NCBI GenBank assembly: GCA_021773075.1
Contig: JAJFKT010000030.1
Span: 176,430-240,429, forward strand
Direction: 5' to 3'
DNA from: Woeseiaceae bacterium
GTDB taxonomy: Bacteria; Pseudomonadota; Gammaproteobacteria; Steroidobacterales; Woeseiaceae
Length of the DNA stretch: 64,000 nt
Shown: piece after piece, positions 34,794 to 45,300 of the stretch
Numbering within the stretch: position 1 is the stretch's first letter
Layout of the letters: every line of letters starts with the position of its first letter
The notes under the pieces: model-generated
Databases searched by the model: none
What the model was told of the DNA's origin: nothing
The model's input: only the letters and a program-made list of their open reading frames with translations
Position numbers and translations under genes: made by a program

Positions 34794-35843
34794 TTATTGT
34801 TCGGCCGCGATGAGTCGGCGTGCGAGCTCATCAGCCAGTTCGTTCGTCGGGCGACCGGACTCGAGTGCTTCAGTGAATATGCTATCGAGTCGTTGCGGAA
34901 TTTTTGCGATTTCATTGCGCACAGCGTCTTCGGAGCTGTTGCCGTGATATTCATGCGATACGTTGATAATGCCACCGGCGTTGATCACATAGTCGGGCGC
35001 GTACAGTATATCGCGCGCGGCGAGACGCGCGCCGTCTGCTTCTGTCGACAATTGATTGTTTGCAGCACCGGCGATGACTTTGGCTTTGATGTTGGGAATG
35101 GTTGCCGTCGAGAGAACATTGCCGAGGGCGCAAGGCGCGAGCACATCCGCGTCAGCGTAGAGGATCTCGGCAGGTGCAACGATCACAACGGGTAACGCCG
35201 CGCTAATCGCATTTAAGTGGTCGCGATTAACATCGGCTACGATGAGTTTCGCGCCGACGTCGTGCAGTAAGCGGCAAAGATTCGCACCGACGTGGCCGAC
35301 GCCCTGTACCGCAACAGTAAGGCCGTCGCAGGAGTTTTTGCCAAGTCTGGCTTTCACAGCAGCTTCGATACCCAGAAAAACGCCCAGCGCGGTCAATGGC
35401 GACGGATCGCCGCCAGCGTTGTCTCCGCTTTGCGGCAGGCCCGATACGAAACTGGTTTCGCTTTGCACGTGGCGCATATCGTCTACGGAACAGCCAACAT
35501 CTTCGGCAGTAATGTAACTGCCGTTAAGTGCGGCAACAGCTCGACCGTAGGCCGCGAACAATTCGGCAGACTTTGGTGCCTTATCGCTCGCCAGGATGAC
35601 CGCTTTTCCGCCGCCAAACGGCAGCTCCGCTACCGCATTTTTGTAGGTCATGCCCCGGGAGAGGCGCAGCGCGTCAGTTAGAGCCTCGTCGTCACTGGCA
35701 TACATCCAGCGGCGGCAGCCCCCGGCCGCCGGTCCGAGCACTGTTGAATGTACCGCGATGATGGCGTTCAGGCCGGTCGCTGCATCATTAATGAAATGCA
35801 GCGATTCGTGCTTATCGAATTCAACATGGTCGAAGACGCCCAT
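34794..35843 (-). CDS. ldh: Leucine dehydrogenase (Glu/Leu/Phe/Val dehydrogenase family)
   Basis: About 349 residues from ATG 35843 with GGAG upstream. The catalytic-domain marks are LGPAAGGCRRWMYASDDEAL, LSRGMTYKNAVAELPFGGGKAV (two catalytic lysines), and the NAD-binding fold is VAVQGVGHVGANLCRLLHDVGA. It oxidatively deaminates leucine, valine and isoleucine to the 2-oxoacids used by the E1/E2 complex encoded downstream. It is the first gene of the operon and is divergent from an Lrp-type regulator, which likely responds to the substrates. Confidence 0.92.
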   Translation of the reverse strand: MGVFDHVEFDKHESLHFINDAATGLNAIIAVHSTVLGPAAGGCRRWMYASDDEALTDALRLSRGMTYKNAVAELPFGGGKAVILASDKAPKSAELFAAYGRAVAALNGSYITAEDVGCSVDDMRHVQSETSFVSGLPQSGDNAGGDPSPLTALGVFLGIEAAVKARLGKNSCDGLTVAVQGVGHVGANLCRLLHDVGAKLIVADVNRDHLNAISAALPVVIVAPAEILYADADVLAPCALGNVLSTATIPNIKAKVIAGAANNQLSTEADGARLAARDILYAPDYVINAGGIINVSHEYHGNSSEDAVRNEIAKIPQRLDSIFTEALESGRPTNELADELARRLIAAEQ

Positions 35844-35871
35844 GATTCTCCTCAACTGCGGTGCATAGACT

Positions 35872-35942
35872 GACTAATATATCGCGAATTTAGTCGATAA
35901 AACTTGCAAATCCTTTTACAAAACGCGAAAAACACGCATAAT
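35872..35942. promoter_or_regulatory. Divergent promoter/operator region between leucine dehydrogenase and lrp-like gene
   Basis: The inverted repeat GACTAA (35872-35877) and TTAGTC (35890-35895) brackets a TCGCGA palindrome (35882-35887). On the plus strand TTTACA (35915-35920) and CATAAT (35937-35942) are separated by 16 bases and could drive the regulator gene. The AT-rich, dyad-containing spacing is typical of Lrp-family binding regions. Confidence 0.5.
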
Positions 35943-35975
35943 CATTGCTAATAAGTTACGTAGGCCGAATAAAAT

Positions 35976-36443
35976 ATGCAGAGCATTTCACTGGACCAAA
36001 CCGACCGAAAAATACTCAATCTGCTGCAGACTAATCCCGGTATTAACGCGACCGCAATAGGGGAGCGCATCGGATTGTCGCAGTCAGCATGCTGGCGGCG
36101 CATTCAGCGGATGCGTGAAGATGGCGTTATTCACGATCACCCGGTCATTCTCGATCGCGAAAAGGTCGGTCTTACGACGATGGTGTTCGCGCACGTCAAG
36201 CTGACGTCGCATGGCCGCAGCAATCTGTCGTCCTTCGCCGATGCTGTCCAGAAGTATCCGGAGGTCATGGATTGCTACGTCGTGCTGGGTAATGTTGATT
36301 TCCTGTTACGTATTGTTGCCGAAGATATTAAAGCCTACGAGCGCTTCTTCTTTGACAAGCTTTCGCAGTTGCCGGGAATCCAGGAAGTGACTTCGAGTAT
36401 TGTGCTTTCTGACATCAAGCACTCGACCATATTGCCGATCTAA
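35976..36443 (+). CDS. Lrp/AsnC-family regulator (BkdR-like)
   Basis: A 155-residue regulator: N-terminal helix-turn-helix (LDQTDRKILNLLQTNPGINA, IGLSQSACWRRIQRMREDGVI) and a C-terminal RAM ligand domain (VMDCYVVLGNVDFLLRIVAEDIKAYERFF). Family members bind branched-chain amino acids. Its position, divergent from leucine dehydrogenase and keto-acid dehydrogenase genes, matches bkdR of Pseudomonas, which activates the bkd operon. The 132-base shared intergenic region is described separately. Confidence 0.9.
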   Translation: MQSISLDQTDRKILNLLQTNPGINATAIGERIGLSQSACWRRIQRMREDGVIHDHPVILDREKVGLTTMVFAHVKLTSHGRSNLSSFADAVQKYPEVMDCYVVLGNVDFLLRIVAEDIKAYERFFFDKLSQLPGIQEVTSSIVLSDIKHSTILPI

Positions 36444-36446
36444 GTC

Positions 36447-37355
36447 TCAGTTTTGCGAGGCAAAGGTCCTGACAAACAGCGCTTGCTGGCTCGAAACGGA
36501 GGCACGTTTCATACCGTCCGAGTTATAGGGCATCGCAATGCCGAGGTCCCGGCTGACCGCGATGACGCCCGCATCACCGCCTAGTCGTTTAACTTCGTCG
36601 AGCATGTCCTGTACGGCGGCGTCGAGCGCTACACCCGCCTTGTAGGCACACGCTATTGAAACTGCACCGCCTGCACGGATGATATGTTCGCCAATGCCGG
36701 TACAGGAGATAGCGATGTTGTCATCGGCCCAGGTGCCGGGGCCGATCAAAGGTGTGTCGCCAACGCGGCCCTCGAGCTTGCCGAAGGTGCCGCCAGTGGA
36801 GGTCGCCGCAGCGAGTTCGCCGGAGCGATCCAGTGCAACCGCTCCGACTGTACCGTGAGCACTGCTTTCATTCAGATCTTGCTCAGTGACGCCCACTGGC
36901 AATACGTAATACTCATTCGGGTTTAGTACTTCGGTATATCCATGCTCGCGTGCAAACGCCTGCGCGCCGGTACCGGCCAGCAATACGTGTGGCGTTTTCT
37001 CCATGACACCGCGCGCGATACAAATCGGATTCTCAAACCCGGGGAGGGCGGCGACGGCGCCTGCCTCTCGAGACGGTCCGTGCATGATCGATGCATCGAG
37101 TTCGACGTATCCGGCAGAGTTTGGAGCGGAGCCGCGTCCCGCGACGTACATGCCGCTGTTTTCGAGTTCCATAACAGCAAATTCGACAACCTCGAGGGCT
37201 GCCTTGCCATCTTCCAGCATAGCCTGACAGGTAGCGGTCAGATCGCCCAAATGTTCTTCGACAATGGCGTAGTTGCGCCCTGCAATTGCGCCAGCACCAC
37301 CGTGCAGCGCGAAGGCGTATGACTTATTCGGTTGTTTCGTCGTCGAGTTGCTCAT
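36447..37355 (-). CDS. Isoaspartyl peptidase / L-asparaginase (IaaA-like)
   Basis: About 302 residues from ATG 37355, an Ntn-hydrolase precursor. Autoproteolysis and catalysis use Thr169 in SSAHGTVGAVALD; downstream GTWADDNIAISCTGIGEHIIR forms the substrate loop. It cleaves beta-aspartyl dipeptides and asparagine, mopping up damaged peptides. It is convergent with the Lrp-like gene, ending 3 bases after it; a shared transcript with neighbours is not evident. Confidence 0.93.
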   Translation of the reverse strand: MSNSTTKQPNKSYAFALHGGAGAIAGRNYAIVEEHLGDLTATCQAMLEDGKAALEVVEFAVMELENSGMYVAGRGSAPNSAGYVELDASIMHGPSREAGAVAALPGFENPICIARGVMEKTPHVLLAGTGAQAFAREHGYTEVLNPNEYYVLPVGVTEQDLNESSAHGTVGAVALDRSGELAAATSTGGTFGKLEGRVGDTPLIGPGTWADDNIAISCTGIGEHIIRAGGAVSIACAYKAGVALDAAVQDMLDEVKRLGGDAGVIAVSRDLGIAMPYNSDGMKRASVSSQQALFVRTFASQN

Positions 37356-37491
37356 CGCTTCACATGGTAGCGCGACAACCATACAATTTGGACCTAAATT
37401 CGCTTTGGTTATGAGAGAACGTACAACCTTTTTTCCATTTGCTGCATCTATCTATAAGGAATCGTGCGAGGGGCACGAAACGGGACAAACA

Positions 37492-38742
37492 ATGAAGAAG
37501 AAATTTATCTACATGGGTGGGTGCGCTATCGTGCTCGCGGTCGCAGCAAGCATGATGGCGTTCAAGGGTAGCGGTGAAGATCTCCTGGAAGTTCAGACAT
37601 CACTCGTGCAACGCGACACTATCGTGCACAAGGTCAACGCAACCGGTCGTATTCAACCCAAGACCCAGATTCGGATCAGTGCTGATGTCAGCTCCAAGAT
37701 CGTCGCGCTTCATGTTGAAGAGGGTGAGTGGGTCGAAGCGGGCCAATTGTTGGTCGAGCTTGATCGGGAACGATTCGAGGCCGCGGTCGAAAGCGCGGAA
37801 GCGACTGTGCGTTCGTCGCAGGCCAATGCAAAACTGGTGTTGCAGAACAAGCTCAAGACCGAAAAAGACTACGCCAGGGCGAAAGATCTTGTGGCACGCA
37901 AGCTGGAATCGATTTCGGCGCTGGATTCCTTCGAGGCTGCCTATCAGGTCGAAGTAGCTCGGCATGAAGCTGCGATTGATCAGGTCGAACAGGTTCGTGG
38001 GATGCTGAAACAGGCCAATGACGACCTCTCAAAGACCATGATTTACGCACCGATGTCCGGGACGATCAGTGATCTGAACAAAGAGCAGGGCGAAATTGCT
38101 ATCGGGTCACAGTTTCAGGAGGACATCATCCTGATCGTCGCCGACCTTCGAGCGATGGAAGCGCTGGTTAACGTCGACGAAAACGATATTGTCAATATCG
38201 CCCTGGGACAGGTGGCTGAAGTTGAGGTCGATGCGCTTTTTGGCCAGACTCTCAGTGGCGAAGTGTACGAGATCGCAAATTCTGCCAATTCCGATCAGCA
38301 AGGTACAGCAAACCAGAAAACCGAATTCGAGGTGAAGATCGCTATCACCGGCGAAATTTCGAAACTGCGTCCAGGCATGACCGCGAGTGCGGACATCACG
38401 ACAGAAACGAAAACCGGTGTGGTCTCCGTGCCGATTCAAAGCGTCGCAGTTCGCACGCTGGATCAGTTGACGCTGGAAGGCGAGACGGTTGACAGCATTG
38501 CCGAAAAATTCACTGTCGACCCCGATGGATTTGTGGAGATCGTATTCGCAATTGAAGACGGACACGCTGTCGCACGGCAGGTGAAAACCGGCCTGCAAAG
38601 CGATGCGATGATCGAAGTGCTGTCTGGTATTGACGAGCAGGAGCATGTCGTTACCGGAAGTTATCGAGCCATCTCACGCGATTTGATCAATGGTAATGCT
38701 GTGACCGTAAATAACGACGGTCCGCAGAATGACGACGCTTAG
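37492..38742 (+). CDS. MacA-like periplasmic adaptor subunit
   Basis: About 416 residues from ATG 37492; the longer reading to 37273 lacks a signal. The N-terminus [24 protein letters not shown] is a membrane anchor. Lipoyl halves are [21 protein letters not shown] and [20 protein letters not shown], with a coiled-coil hairpin between ([20 protein letters not shown] and [19 protein letters not shown]). MacA-type adaptors dock on a MacB dimer and an outer-membrane duct. It is followed 10 bases later by the ATPase gene, giving the second exporter of this type in the window. Confidence 0.92.
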   Translation: MKKKFIYMGGCAIVLAVAASMMAFKGSGEDLLEVQTSLVQRDTIVHKVNATGRIQPKTQIRISADVSSKIVALHVEEGEWVEAGQLLVELDRERFEAAVESAEATVRSSQANAKLVLQNKLKTEKDYARAKDLVARKLESISALDSFEAAYQVEVARHEAAIDQVEQVRGMLKQANDDLSKTMIYAPMSGTISDLNKEQGEIAIGSQFQEDIILIVADLRAMEALVNVDENDIVNIALGQVAEVEVDALFGQTLSGEVYEIANSANSDQQGTANQKTEFEVKIAITGEISKLRPGMTASADITTETKTGVVSVPIQSVAVRTLDQLTLEGETVDSIAEKFTVDPDGFVEIVFAIEDGHAVARQVKTGLQSDAMIEVLSGIDEQEHVVTGSYRAISRDLINGNAVTVNNDGPQNDDA

Positions 38743-38752
38743 GGGGCCGCAC

Positions 38753-39490
38753 ATGAGTGTCAGCTCCAATAATGAGGTCGTTCTCGAGATTCGAGATGTT
38801 ACGCGAACCTATGAAGTCGGCACTGAGCTCGTACATGCCTTGTGCGGAATTACGCTGGATATTTGCCGCAACGAAAGCGTTGCCATCATGGGCCCGTCCG
38901 GATCTGGCAAATCAACATTCATGAACATTATTGGCTGTCTCGATGTACCGACGAGCGGCAGCTATACGCTCGCGGGCGAAAATGTTGCCAACAAGAACGA
39001 GTCCGAGCTGGCCGATATTCGCAATCGTCTGATTGGTTTTGTTTTTCAGACTTTCAATCTTTTGCCCCGATCAAGCATTTTGCACAATGTAGAATTGCCG
39101 CTGATTTACGGCGGCATTTCCAAGCCGCGTCGGCAACGTATGGCGGAGCAGGCTCTGGAGCGAGTGGGCCTGCAAGACCGCATGACACATCGGCCAAACC
39201 AGCTATCCGGTGGCCAATGTCAGCGAGCCGCAATCGCACGCGCACTGGTTTTGGACCCCTCAATAATATTAGCTGATGAACCGACCGGTAATCTGGATTC
39301 GAAGACCGGCGATGACATCATGCGTATCTTCGACAAGCTGCATGCGGACGGCCAGACCGTTGTGCTTGTGACGCATGAGGACTCGATCGCAGCACACGCG
39401 CAGCGAGTCGTTCGTCTGCGGGATGGAATAGTCGAGTCCGACTTGCTCAGCAGCGAAGATGTGGCGACACGAATGCAGCGAGCGGGCTAG
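38753..39490 (+). CDS. MacB-type ABC transporter ATP-binding protein
   Basis: About 245 residues from ATG 38753 (AGGGGGCC upstream). Walker [12 protein letters not shown]-loop [12 protein letters not shown], signature [15 protein letters not shown], Walker [13 protein letters not shown] and the switch His in VTHEDSIA are intact. The sequence is closest in type to MacB/LolD ATPases. It ends by overlapping the first permease start (TAGTG). Confidence 0.94.
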   Translation: MSVSSNNEVVLEIRDVTRTYEVGTELVHALCGITLDICRNESVAIMGPSGSGKSTFMNIIGCLDVPTSGSYTLAGENVANKNESELADIRNRLIGFVFQTFNLLPRSSILHNVELPLIYGGISKPRRQRMAEQALERVGLQDRMTHRPNQLSGGQCQRAAIARALVLDPSIILADEPTGNLDSKTGDDIMRIFDKLHADGQTVVLVTHEDSIAAHAQRVVRLRDGIVESDLLSSEDVATRMQRAG

Positions 39491-40728
39491 TGAAGCTGCT
39501 GATCGACATCTTTGAGTCCTTCCGCATCGCACTGACCGCGGTCGCAGCCAATAAGGGCCGCAGTGTTCTGACAACGCTGGGTATCGTCATCGGCATTGTC
39601 GCCGTCTCGATGACGCTGGCGGCTTCGAACGGTATGCAACAGGCGTTTCGCAAGGCGGCAGGTTCCGTTGGTGCGGATGTGATTTACGTGTCGCGAATGC
39701 CTTGGGTCACGATGAATGATTTCTTCACATTTCGCAATCGACCGAACATATCTATCGATGAGGCAGATCAGCTTAGCGATGCGTTCGTCGGCACCGCCGT
39801 CATAAATCCTACGATTTCTACAAACCGGCCACTGCGTTTTCGGTCGGAAGTTTTGCAAGACGTAATGGTGATTGGAACGACGGAAAAAATGCCGGTCATG
39901 AACGGTAAGCTTCCGGAGACCGGCCGTTTTCTTATGGCGTTCGATGTCCGTTTCAAGAAAAACGTCGTGATCCTTGGTAAGGACGTCGCCGAGAATCTAT
40001 TTGGCACGATCGATCCGCTCGATAAGAACGTAAATGTCGGTCCCTATCGTTATCGCGTTATCGGCGTGATGGAAAAGCAGGGTGGCAATTCATTCGGCGG
40101 TCCGAACCCGGACATGCAGGTGTTCATACCCATATCCTCATTCACGAAATCATTCGGTGGGCGGCGCTCGACCAACGTTGACGTCGCAGTCAAGGCGACC
40201 TCGCTTGAAAATATTAGCGACCTTGAGTACGAGGTGATCGGAGAGATGCGCCGAATCCGGAAATTGCGGCCCAGTGAAGAAGATAATTTTTCGATCAACA
40301 AGCTCGACTCGCTGATGGGTGCGTTTAATAGCGTATTTGGTGCCGTGCTTGGGATCGGCCTGCTGGTTACCGGCATTTCACTCATCGTCGGCGGTGTCGG
40401 CGTCATGAACATCATGTTTGTTTCCGTCACGGAACGCACCCGCGAAATTGGTATTCGCAAGGCCATTGGTGCGCGACAGCGCAGCATACTAATGCAATTT
40501 TTATTCGAGTCTGCCCTGATCTGCCTCATTGGTGGACTGCTCGGTGTCGCACTGACCATGGTGTTAACGATGATCGTCAATGCGAGCGGTGCGTTTACTG
40601 CCAGTTTGTCACCGGGGATCATGATTGGTGCGGTCGTTATTGCGTTATTGGTAGGCGTTGTTGCCGGCATGGTTCCGGCCTATAAGGGAGCGAAGTTCGC
40701 CCCTATCGATGCGCTTAGATACGAGTAG
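39490..40728 (+). CDS. ABC transporter permease (MacB type), first permease
   Basis: A 412-residue permease starting with GTG 39490. It has the N-terminal helix VLTTLGIVIGIVAVSMTLAASN, a periplasmic domain, and C-terminal helices with VMNIMFVSVTERTREIGIRKAIGARQRSILMQF, the canonical MacB coupling region, ending YKGAKFAPIDALRYE. The complete operon has separate ATPase and two permease genes, unlike E. coli MacB, where both are fused. Confidence 0.92.
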   Translation: MKLLIDIFESFRIALTAVAANKGRSVLTTLGIVIGIVAVSMTLAASNGMQQAFRKAAGSVGADVIYVSRMPWVTMNDFFTFRNRPNISIDEADQLSDAFVGTAVINPTISTNRPLRFRSEVLQDVMVIGTTEKMPVMNGKLPETGRFLMAFDVRFKKNVVILGKDVAENLFGTIDPLDKNVNVGPYRYRVIGVMEKQGGNSFGGPNPDMQVFIPISSFTKSFGGRRSTNVDVAVKATSLENISDLEYEVIGEMRRIRKLRPSEEDNFSINKLDSLMGAFNSVFGAVLGIGLLVTGISLIVGGVGVMNIMFVSVTERTREIGIRKAIGARQRSILMQFLFESALICLIGGLLGVALTMVLTMIVNASGAFTASLSPGIMIGAVVIALLVGVVAGMVPAYKGAKFAPIDALRYE

Positions 40729-40740
40729 GAGAAGCGACCT

Positions 40741-41994
40741 ATGCGACAGCTCGACACTATGATGATGTCCTTGCAGGCGATCCGCACTAACAAGTTGCGC
40801 TCCTCACTTACCTTGTTCGGCATCGTGCTGGGCGTGGCTTCGATCATTGCCGTCATGACCGGAATTACGGTCATTCAGAATACGATGGAAGCGGAGATGA
40901 GCGTGCTTGGTGCGCAAACCTTTCAGATCCAAAAGTGGCCGGCCGGGTTCGCCTCGGATGAGGATCGTCGCAAGGCGATGCGGCGCCCACCGGTGACGTT
41001 AAGCGACGCCCAGGCAATCCGTGATCACGTTGAGAGTGTCGATATTGTCGGCGCCGAGCTCTGGCAATTCGGCATTACGGTTGAATACCAGGGCGAATCA
41101 ACCAATGGTGACAGCACGGTTTGCGGCTGCACGCCGGAGTACCCGCAGAACAACACGCATTTCGTCGGCTATGGTCGAAACATCTCGCAGATGGATGTGC
41201 GCCTGAATCGCAAGGTTGCGGTCATTGGGCACGCTATCTCGGAGCGGCTTTATCCGTTCGTCAATCCGGTCGGGCGCGAGATTCGAATCGACAATCGCAA
41301 ATTCACAGTGATCGGCGTTTTTGACGAGAAGAAATCGGCCTTCGGCTCGGGCTATGACAACTACGTCATAATGCCCGTCAGTACTTTTACCAGTACCTAC
41401 GGAATGACGAATAACTTCGGCTTCGATCGATCTGTCAATATCACGGTGCATGCCAGGACACCGGAGCTGATCGACGACGCAATAGAAGAAACAACGCAGG
41501 TGCTCCGGCGGGTACGTAACGTGCCACGCGGCGAGGAAGATAATTTCGAATTCTTCAACAGCGAAAGCAGTATTGCCCAGTTCAATCAGATGACCGCGGG
41601 CGTCAAGATTGGTGCATTTGTCATCGGCATAGTCGCGCTGGTCGTAGCCGGTATCGGCATAATGAACATCATGCTTGTGTCCGTGACCGAGCGAACCAAG
41701 GAAATCGGTATACGCAAGTCCCTCGGCGCACACCCACCGGACATCCTGCGTCAGTTCCTGATCGAGGCCGTGGTGCTTTGTAATGTTGGCGGCATTATCG
41801 GCGTGTTGCTCGGTTTTGGTATCGGCAACGCCATCGTCAAAATGGCAGTTTCATCTTCATTCGAAACCGCGGTGCCACTGCAGTGGGCCGTCATCGGACT
41901 ACTGTTTTGCTCTATCGTTGGCATCGTGTTCGGCATGCTGCCCGCGATGAAGGCGTCGCGCTTAAATCCCATCGACGCATTGCGCTTCGAATAG
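40741..41994 (+). CDS. ABC transporter permease (MacB type), second permease
   Basis: A 417-residue permease 12 bases after its partner, with GGAGAAGC as ribosome site. The same layout is seen: SSLTLFGIVLGVASIIAVMTG, periplasmic domain with a DSTVCGCTPEYPQNN cysteine pair, then IMNIMLVSVTERTKEIGIRKSLGAHPPDILRQF and MKASRLNPIDALRFE. It likely heterodimerises with the first permease. The substrate is unknown; no outer-membrane channel gene is in the operon. Confidence 0.92.
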   Translation: MRQLDTMMMSLQAIRTNKLRSSLTLFGIVLGVASIIAVMTGITVIQNTMEAEMSVLGAQTFQIQKWPAGFASDEDRRKAMRRPPVTLSDAQAIRDHVESVDIVGAELWQFGITVEYQGESTNGDSTVCGCTPEYPQNNTHFVGYGRNISQMDVRLNRKVAVIGHAISERLYPFVNPVGREIRIDNRKFTVIGVFDEKKSAFGSGYDNYVIMPVSTFTSTYGMTNNFGFDRSVNITVHARTPELIDDAIEETTQVLRRVRNVPRGEEDNFEFFNSESSIAQFNQMTAGVKIGAFVIGIVALVVAGIGIMNIMLVSVTERTKEIGIRKSLGAHPPDILRQFLIEAVVLCNVGGIIGVLLGFGIGNAIVKMAVSSSFETAVPLQWAVIGLLFCSIVGIVFGMLPAMKASRLNPIDALRFE

Positions 41995-42351
41995 CCCGCC
42001 TCGACCCGAAAGCCCCGCCAAGCCCGTTCCGGGCGACATTCCGATACCGATGTATTTACTGTTGGAATTTTACAACAACAAGAATGATCCAATAACTCTT
42101 TGATATATATACTTATAACAGATTTACCGGAATTTTCTGGCTTTAGCTCGAGCTGCAAAACAACAAAAAGTTGAAATTTGCTCAACAAAGCGTAGATTAA
42201 ACGCCACGCGATTGCTGAGCGGTGCGTTTTTGCGTGAGGTAAAGAGCAGAACTAGCGCTTAAATGATCAGCGATCTTTGGGAAAGAGAAGCTATTTGGTG
42301 GCCTTAAAAAGAATTCTAAAAAGGCCGGGGAACATTCAAGGAGTTCATAGT
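41995..42351 (+). promoter_or_regulatory. Promoter and structured leader of the large TonB-dependent receptor gene
   Basis: This 357-base AT-rich gap holds no gene. TTGAAA (42171-42176) and TAGATT (42193-42198), 16 bases apart, are a good sigma-70 promoter, leaving a leader of about 145 bases. The leader contains a stem CACGC/GCGTG (42205-42235) and a GGCCTT/AAGGCC stem (42300-42326) just before the AAGGAG ribosome site (42338-42343), which could affect translation. Confidence 0.55.
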
Positions 42352-45300
42352 ATGAGTATCAGTAGAAGCTGGTTACGCTTGCTATCAGTGTCTCCATTAG
42401 TCTTGGCGATGTCGTTATGTTTTTCAACGGCACAGGCACAAGACGGTGCGGGCAATGATGAAGATGAAATTGAAGAAATTGTAACAACCGGGTCGCGTAT
42501 TAAGCGTGACACATTCTCGACGACGACGCCGATCCAGGTGCTGAACACCGAAGATGCAGCGCGCATTGGTGTTGCCTCCATCTCGGAGTTGATGCAGAAA
42601 TCAACGGCCGTAAGTGGCACAAAGATTGACGGCAGTCTGAACTCAAATGCAGGACAGACAAACGCATCAGAGGCACCATCAGCTGGCGGTATCGGGTCTT
42701 CCTGTGTCAACCTCCGCGGTTTGGGTTGTGAAAGAACTCTGGTTCTGATTAATGGCAGACGACTTGGTCTTGCCGGTATTCGTGGAGCCCCCCCGCAGCC
42801 AGATATCAACCTTATTCCGATCGGTATGGTCGAAGCTGTTGACGTTCTGACAGGTGGCCTCTCAACCGTATACGGTGCTGACGCTGTTGCTGGTGTTGTT
42901 AACGTTCGTTTGAAGAGCGATTTCGAAGGCGTTCAATTCACAGGTACGACCGAATTGACTGACGAGGAAGGTGGCGAAATCTACCAGGCTGGAATGGTTG
43001 CAGGTGTTGGTAACGACGCCGGTAACGTCACTCTCGGCTTCGAGTACTCACGTCAATTGCGCGTCACGACAGGCGACAGAGACTTTTCGAGCTGTCTGCG
43101 CCGCGGTATTCGTGGAATAGGACAGGATGCAAATGGCAGACGCTTTACCAACTGTGCAAGTGATTTCCCGGACGATTGGGCTTTCATAGGCCAGGACTTG
43201 TTTGCAACCGGCGAGCTTGTTTGGGACGGTGGCGACTTCAACACCCTGTCCGCGGCCGATCGCAATCGACTCTTGTACACACCAGGGCGGACGGACATCG
43301 GCGTGCCGAACTTCTCGACCTTCCTGTCTATTGATCCCACGCTAATGACCAGCGTCGAGGGCTTGTGCCCGACGTCTCCAGGTTGTGGTACGGGTAATGG
43401 CTATAACCGATTCCGATTCACGAACTCTCAGGGCAACGATCAGTTCGATCGTGCGCAAGCAGATTTGTGGCGTCCATGGGAACGATTCTCAGTGGTTGCG
43501 AACGGTCACGTGGATCCAGGTTGGGGCGGCAATTCCGAGCTCTACTTTGAAGCGTACTACTTCAACCGTCAGAACAGCGTAATTGCTGCAACGGAGCAGG
43601 TCTTCCCGACAATTCTCGGACAGATTCCTCTGGTGTTCGAGGATTCTGATCTGCCGGTATTGGATGCGAACAATCTGCCTATCATGGTCGACAATCCGTT
43701 CAACCCGTTCTCGGTTGACGTTTCGCCGATCCTGACGCTGGACAGCATTCCACAGACCTTTGACGTTGAACTGCAACAGTCTCGAATCGTTACCGGTATC
43801 CGCGGCGATCTGTTCCAAACGGAAAGCTGGACTTATGATGTTGCTGCAAGTTATGACCGCGCAGTGGGCTTCGTAAAGCAGCCGATTCTGCTTGAAAATA
43901 ACTTGTTCTTTGCAACGCAAACAGTGCGTGCGCAGGCAGGCGCGTTGTTACTCGCCGATGGAGTTACACCCAATCCGAACGCGGGTGTAGCTACGGGCAC
44001 GACAATCTGTGGCGGACACGTTGGTTCTGACATCAACGGTCAGTTCACGCTGCCGGACTGTGTTGTTGCAGACTTCCTGAATCCGTCAATCGGTAACAAC
44101 CCGGGCATCTCATCAGGTCGATTCGCCACTCAGGCAGAACAGGACTACCTCGTCCAGAATCGTACCAACCGTACGGTAACGGAGTTCAAGCAGGTAATGG
44201 CATACCTTGCTGGTGATTTGTTCGAACTTCCAGCGGGTTCGGTTGGATCAGCATTCGGCGTAGAGTTCCGCGAAGATGCGATCAACTCACAGAACAGCGC
44301 AGCTGGTGTTTTGGGCTTGAACGCTGCTGAGAATCCTCTGCAGGAAGGCGAAACCATTGGTGAACGCACGACGTTCGATATCTACGGTGAGGTTTCAGCA
44401 CCGCTGCTTGTCGATGCCGGAATTGCTGATTTGCTTCAGGTTGACCTCGCCGTTCGATTCACAGATGACGAAAACTTCGGTGAAGAGACGGTCTACAAAG
44501 TAGGCGCGTTGTGGGATATTAACGAGTGGATTTCGGTGAACGCGGCGTTCAATACTTCGTTCCGTGCACCGAACTTGCGCGAGCAGTTCCTGGCCGATCA
44601 GGCAGGCGCACTTGCGGGTAACTCGGATCCGTGTCACTCCGTAGGCTTCAATCAGCTTCTTCCCGGACCAGGGAAAGAGCAGCTGCGAGCTAACTGTCTG
44701 TTGAGTGGTGTAGACCCAACGACACTGGGTCAGGGCTTCACGGTTGCCATACCGACTTCGGTTGGTGGTGCTGCCGCACTGTTGCCGGAAACATCTGACT
44801 CGTTTACGTCAACATTGACCTTGAAGCAACCGTGGTTCGATCGATTCGATTTTGATGTCGCAGTTACTTACTTCGACATTCAAATTGAAGATACTGTTCG
44901 TGCGCTGGAAGCCGAAACGATTGTTAATCGTTGCTACTTTGACCAACCGGGACTTACAAGTCCTTTCTGTGCTCGTGTAGAACGAAACCGACCGAACTCG
45001 GCGCCTGATCAAAGGTTCATCAGCTTTGTTCGTGCAGGATTCGTTAACACCGGTGAGGAAAGCGTTACAGGCTTCGACATTACAACGCGTCTCAATATGG
45101 ATATCGCCGGCGTGGCAGTGAATTGGGCAACGGGATCAACGTTACTCAGTGAGCGCCTGTCGCAGGAATTCCCACCGAGCGATGCATTGCCGAATGGATC
45201 GGCAATCGTTGACAATGTTGGCCGCATCGGTAACCCCGAAGCCACTTTCCAATCGACACTTGCTTTATCGACAGGCGATTGGGACATCATCTGGCAGGCT

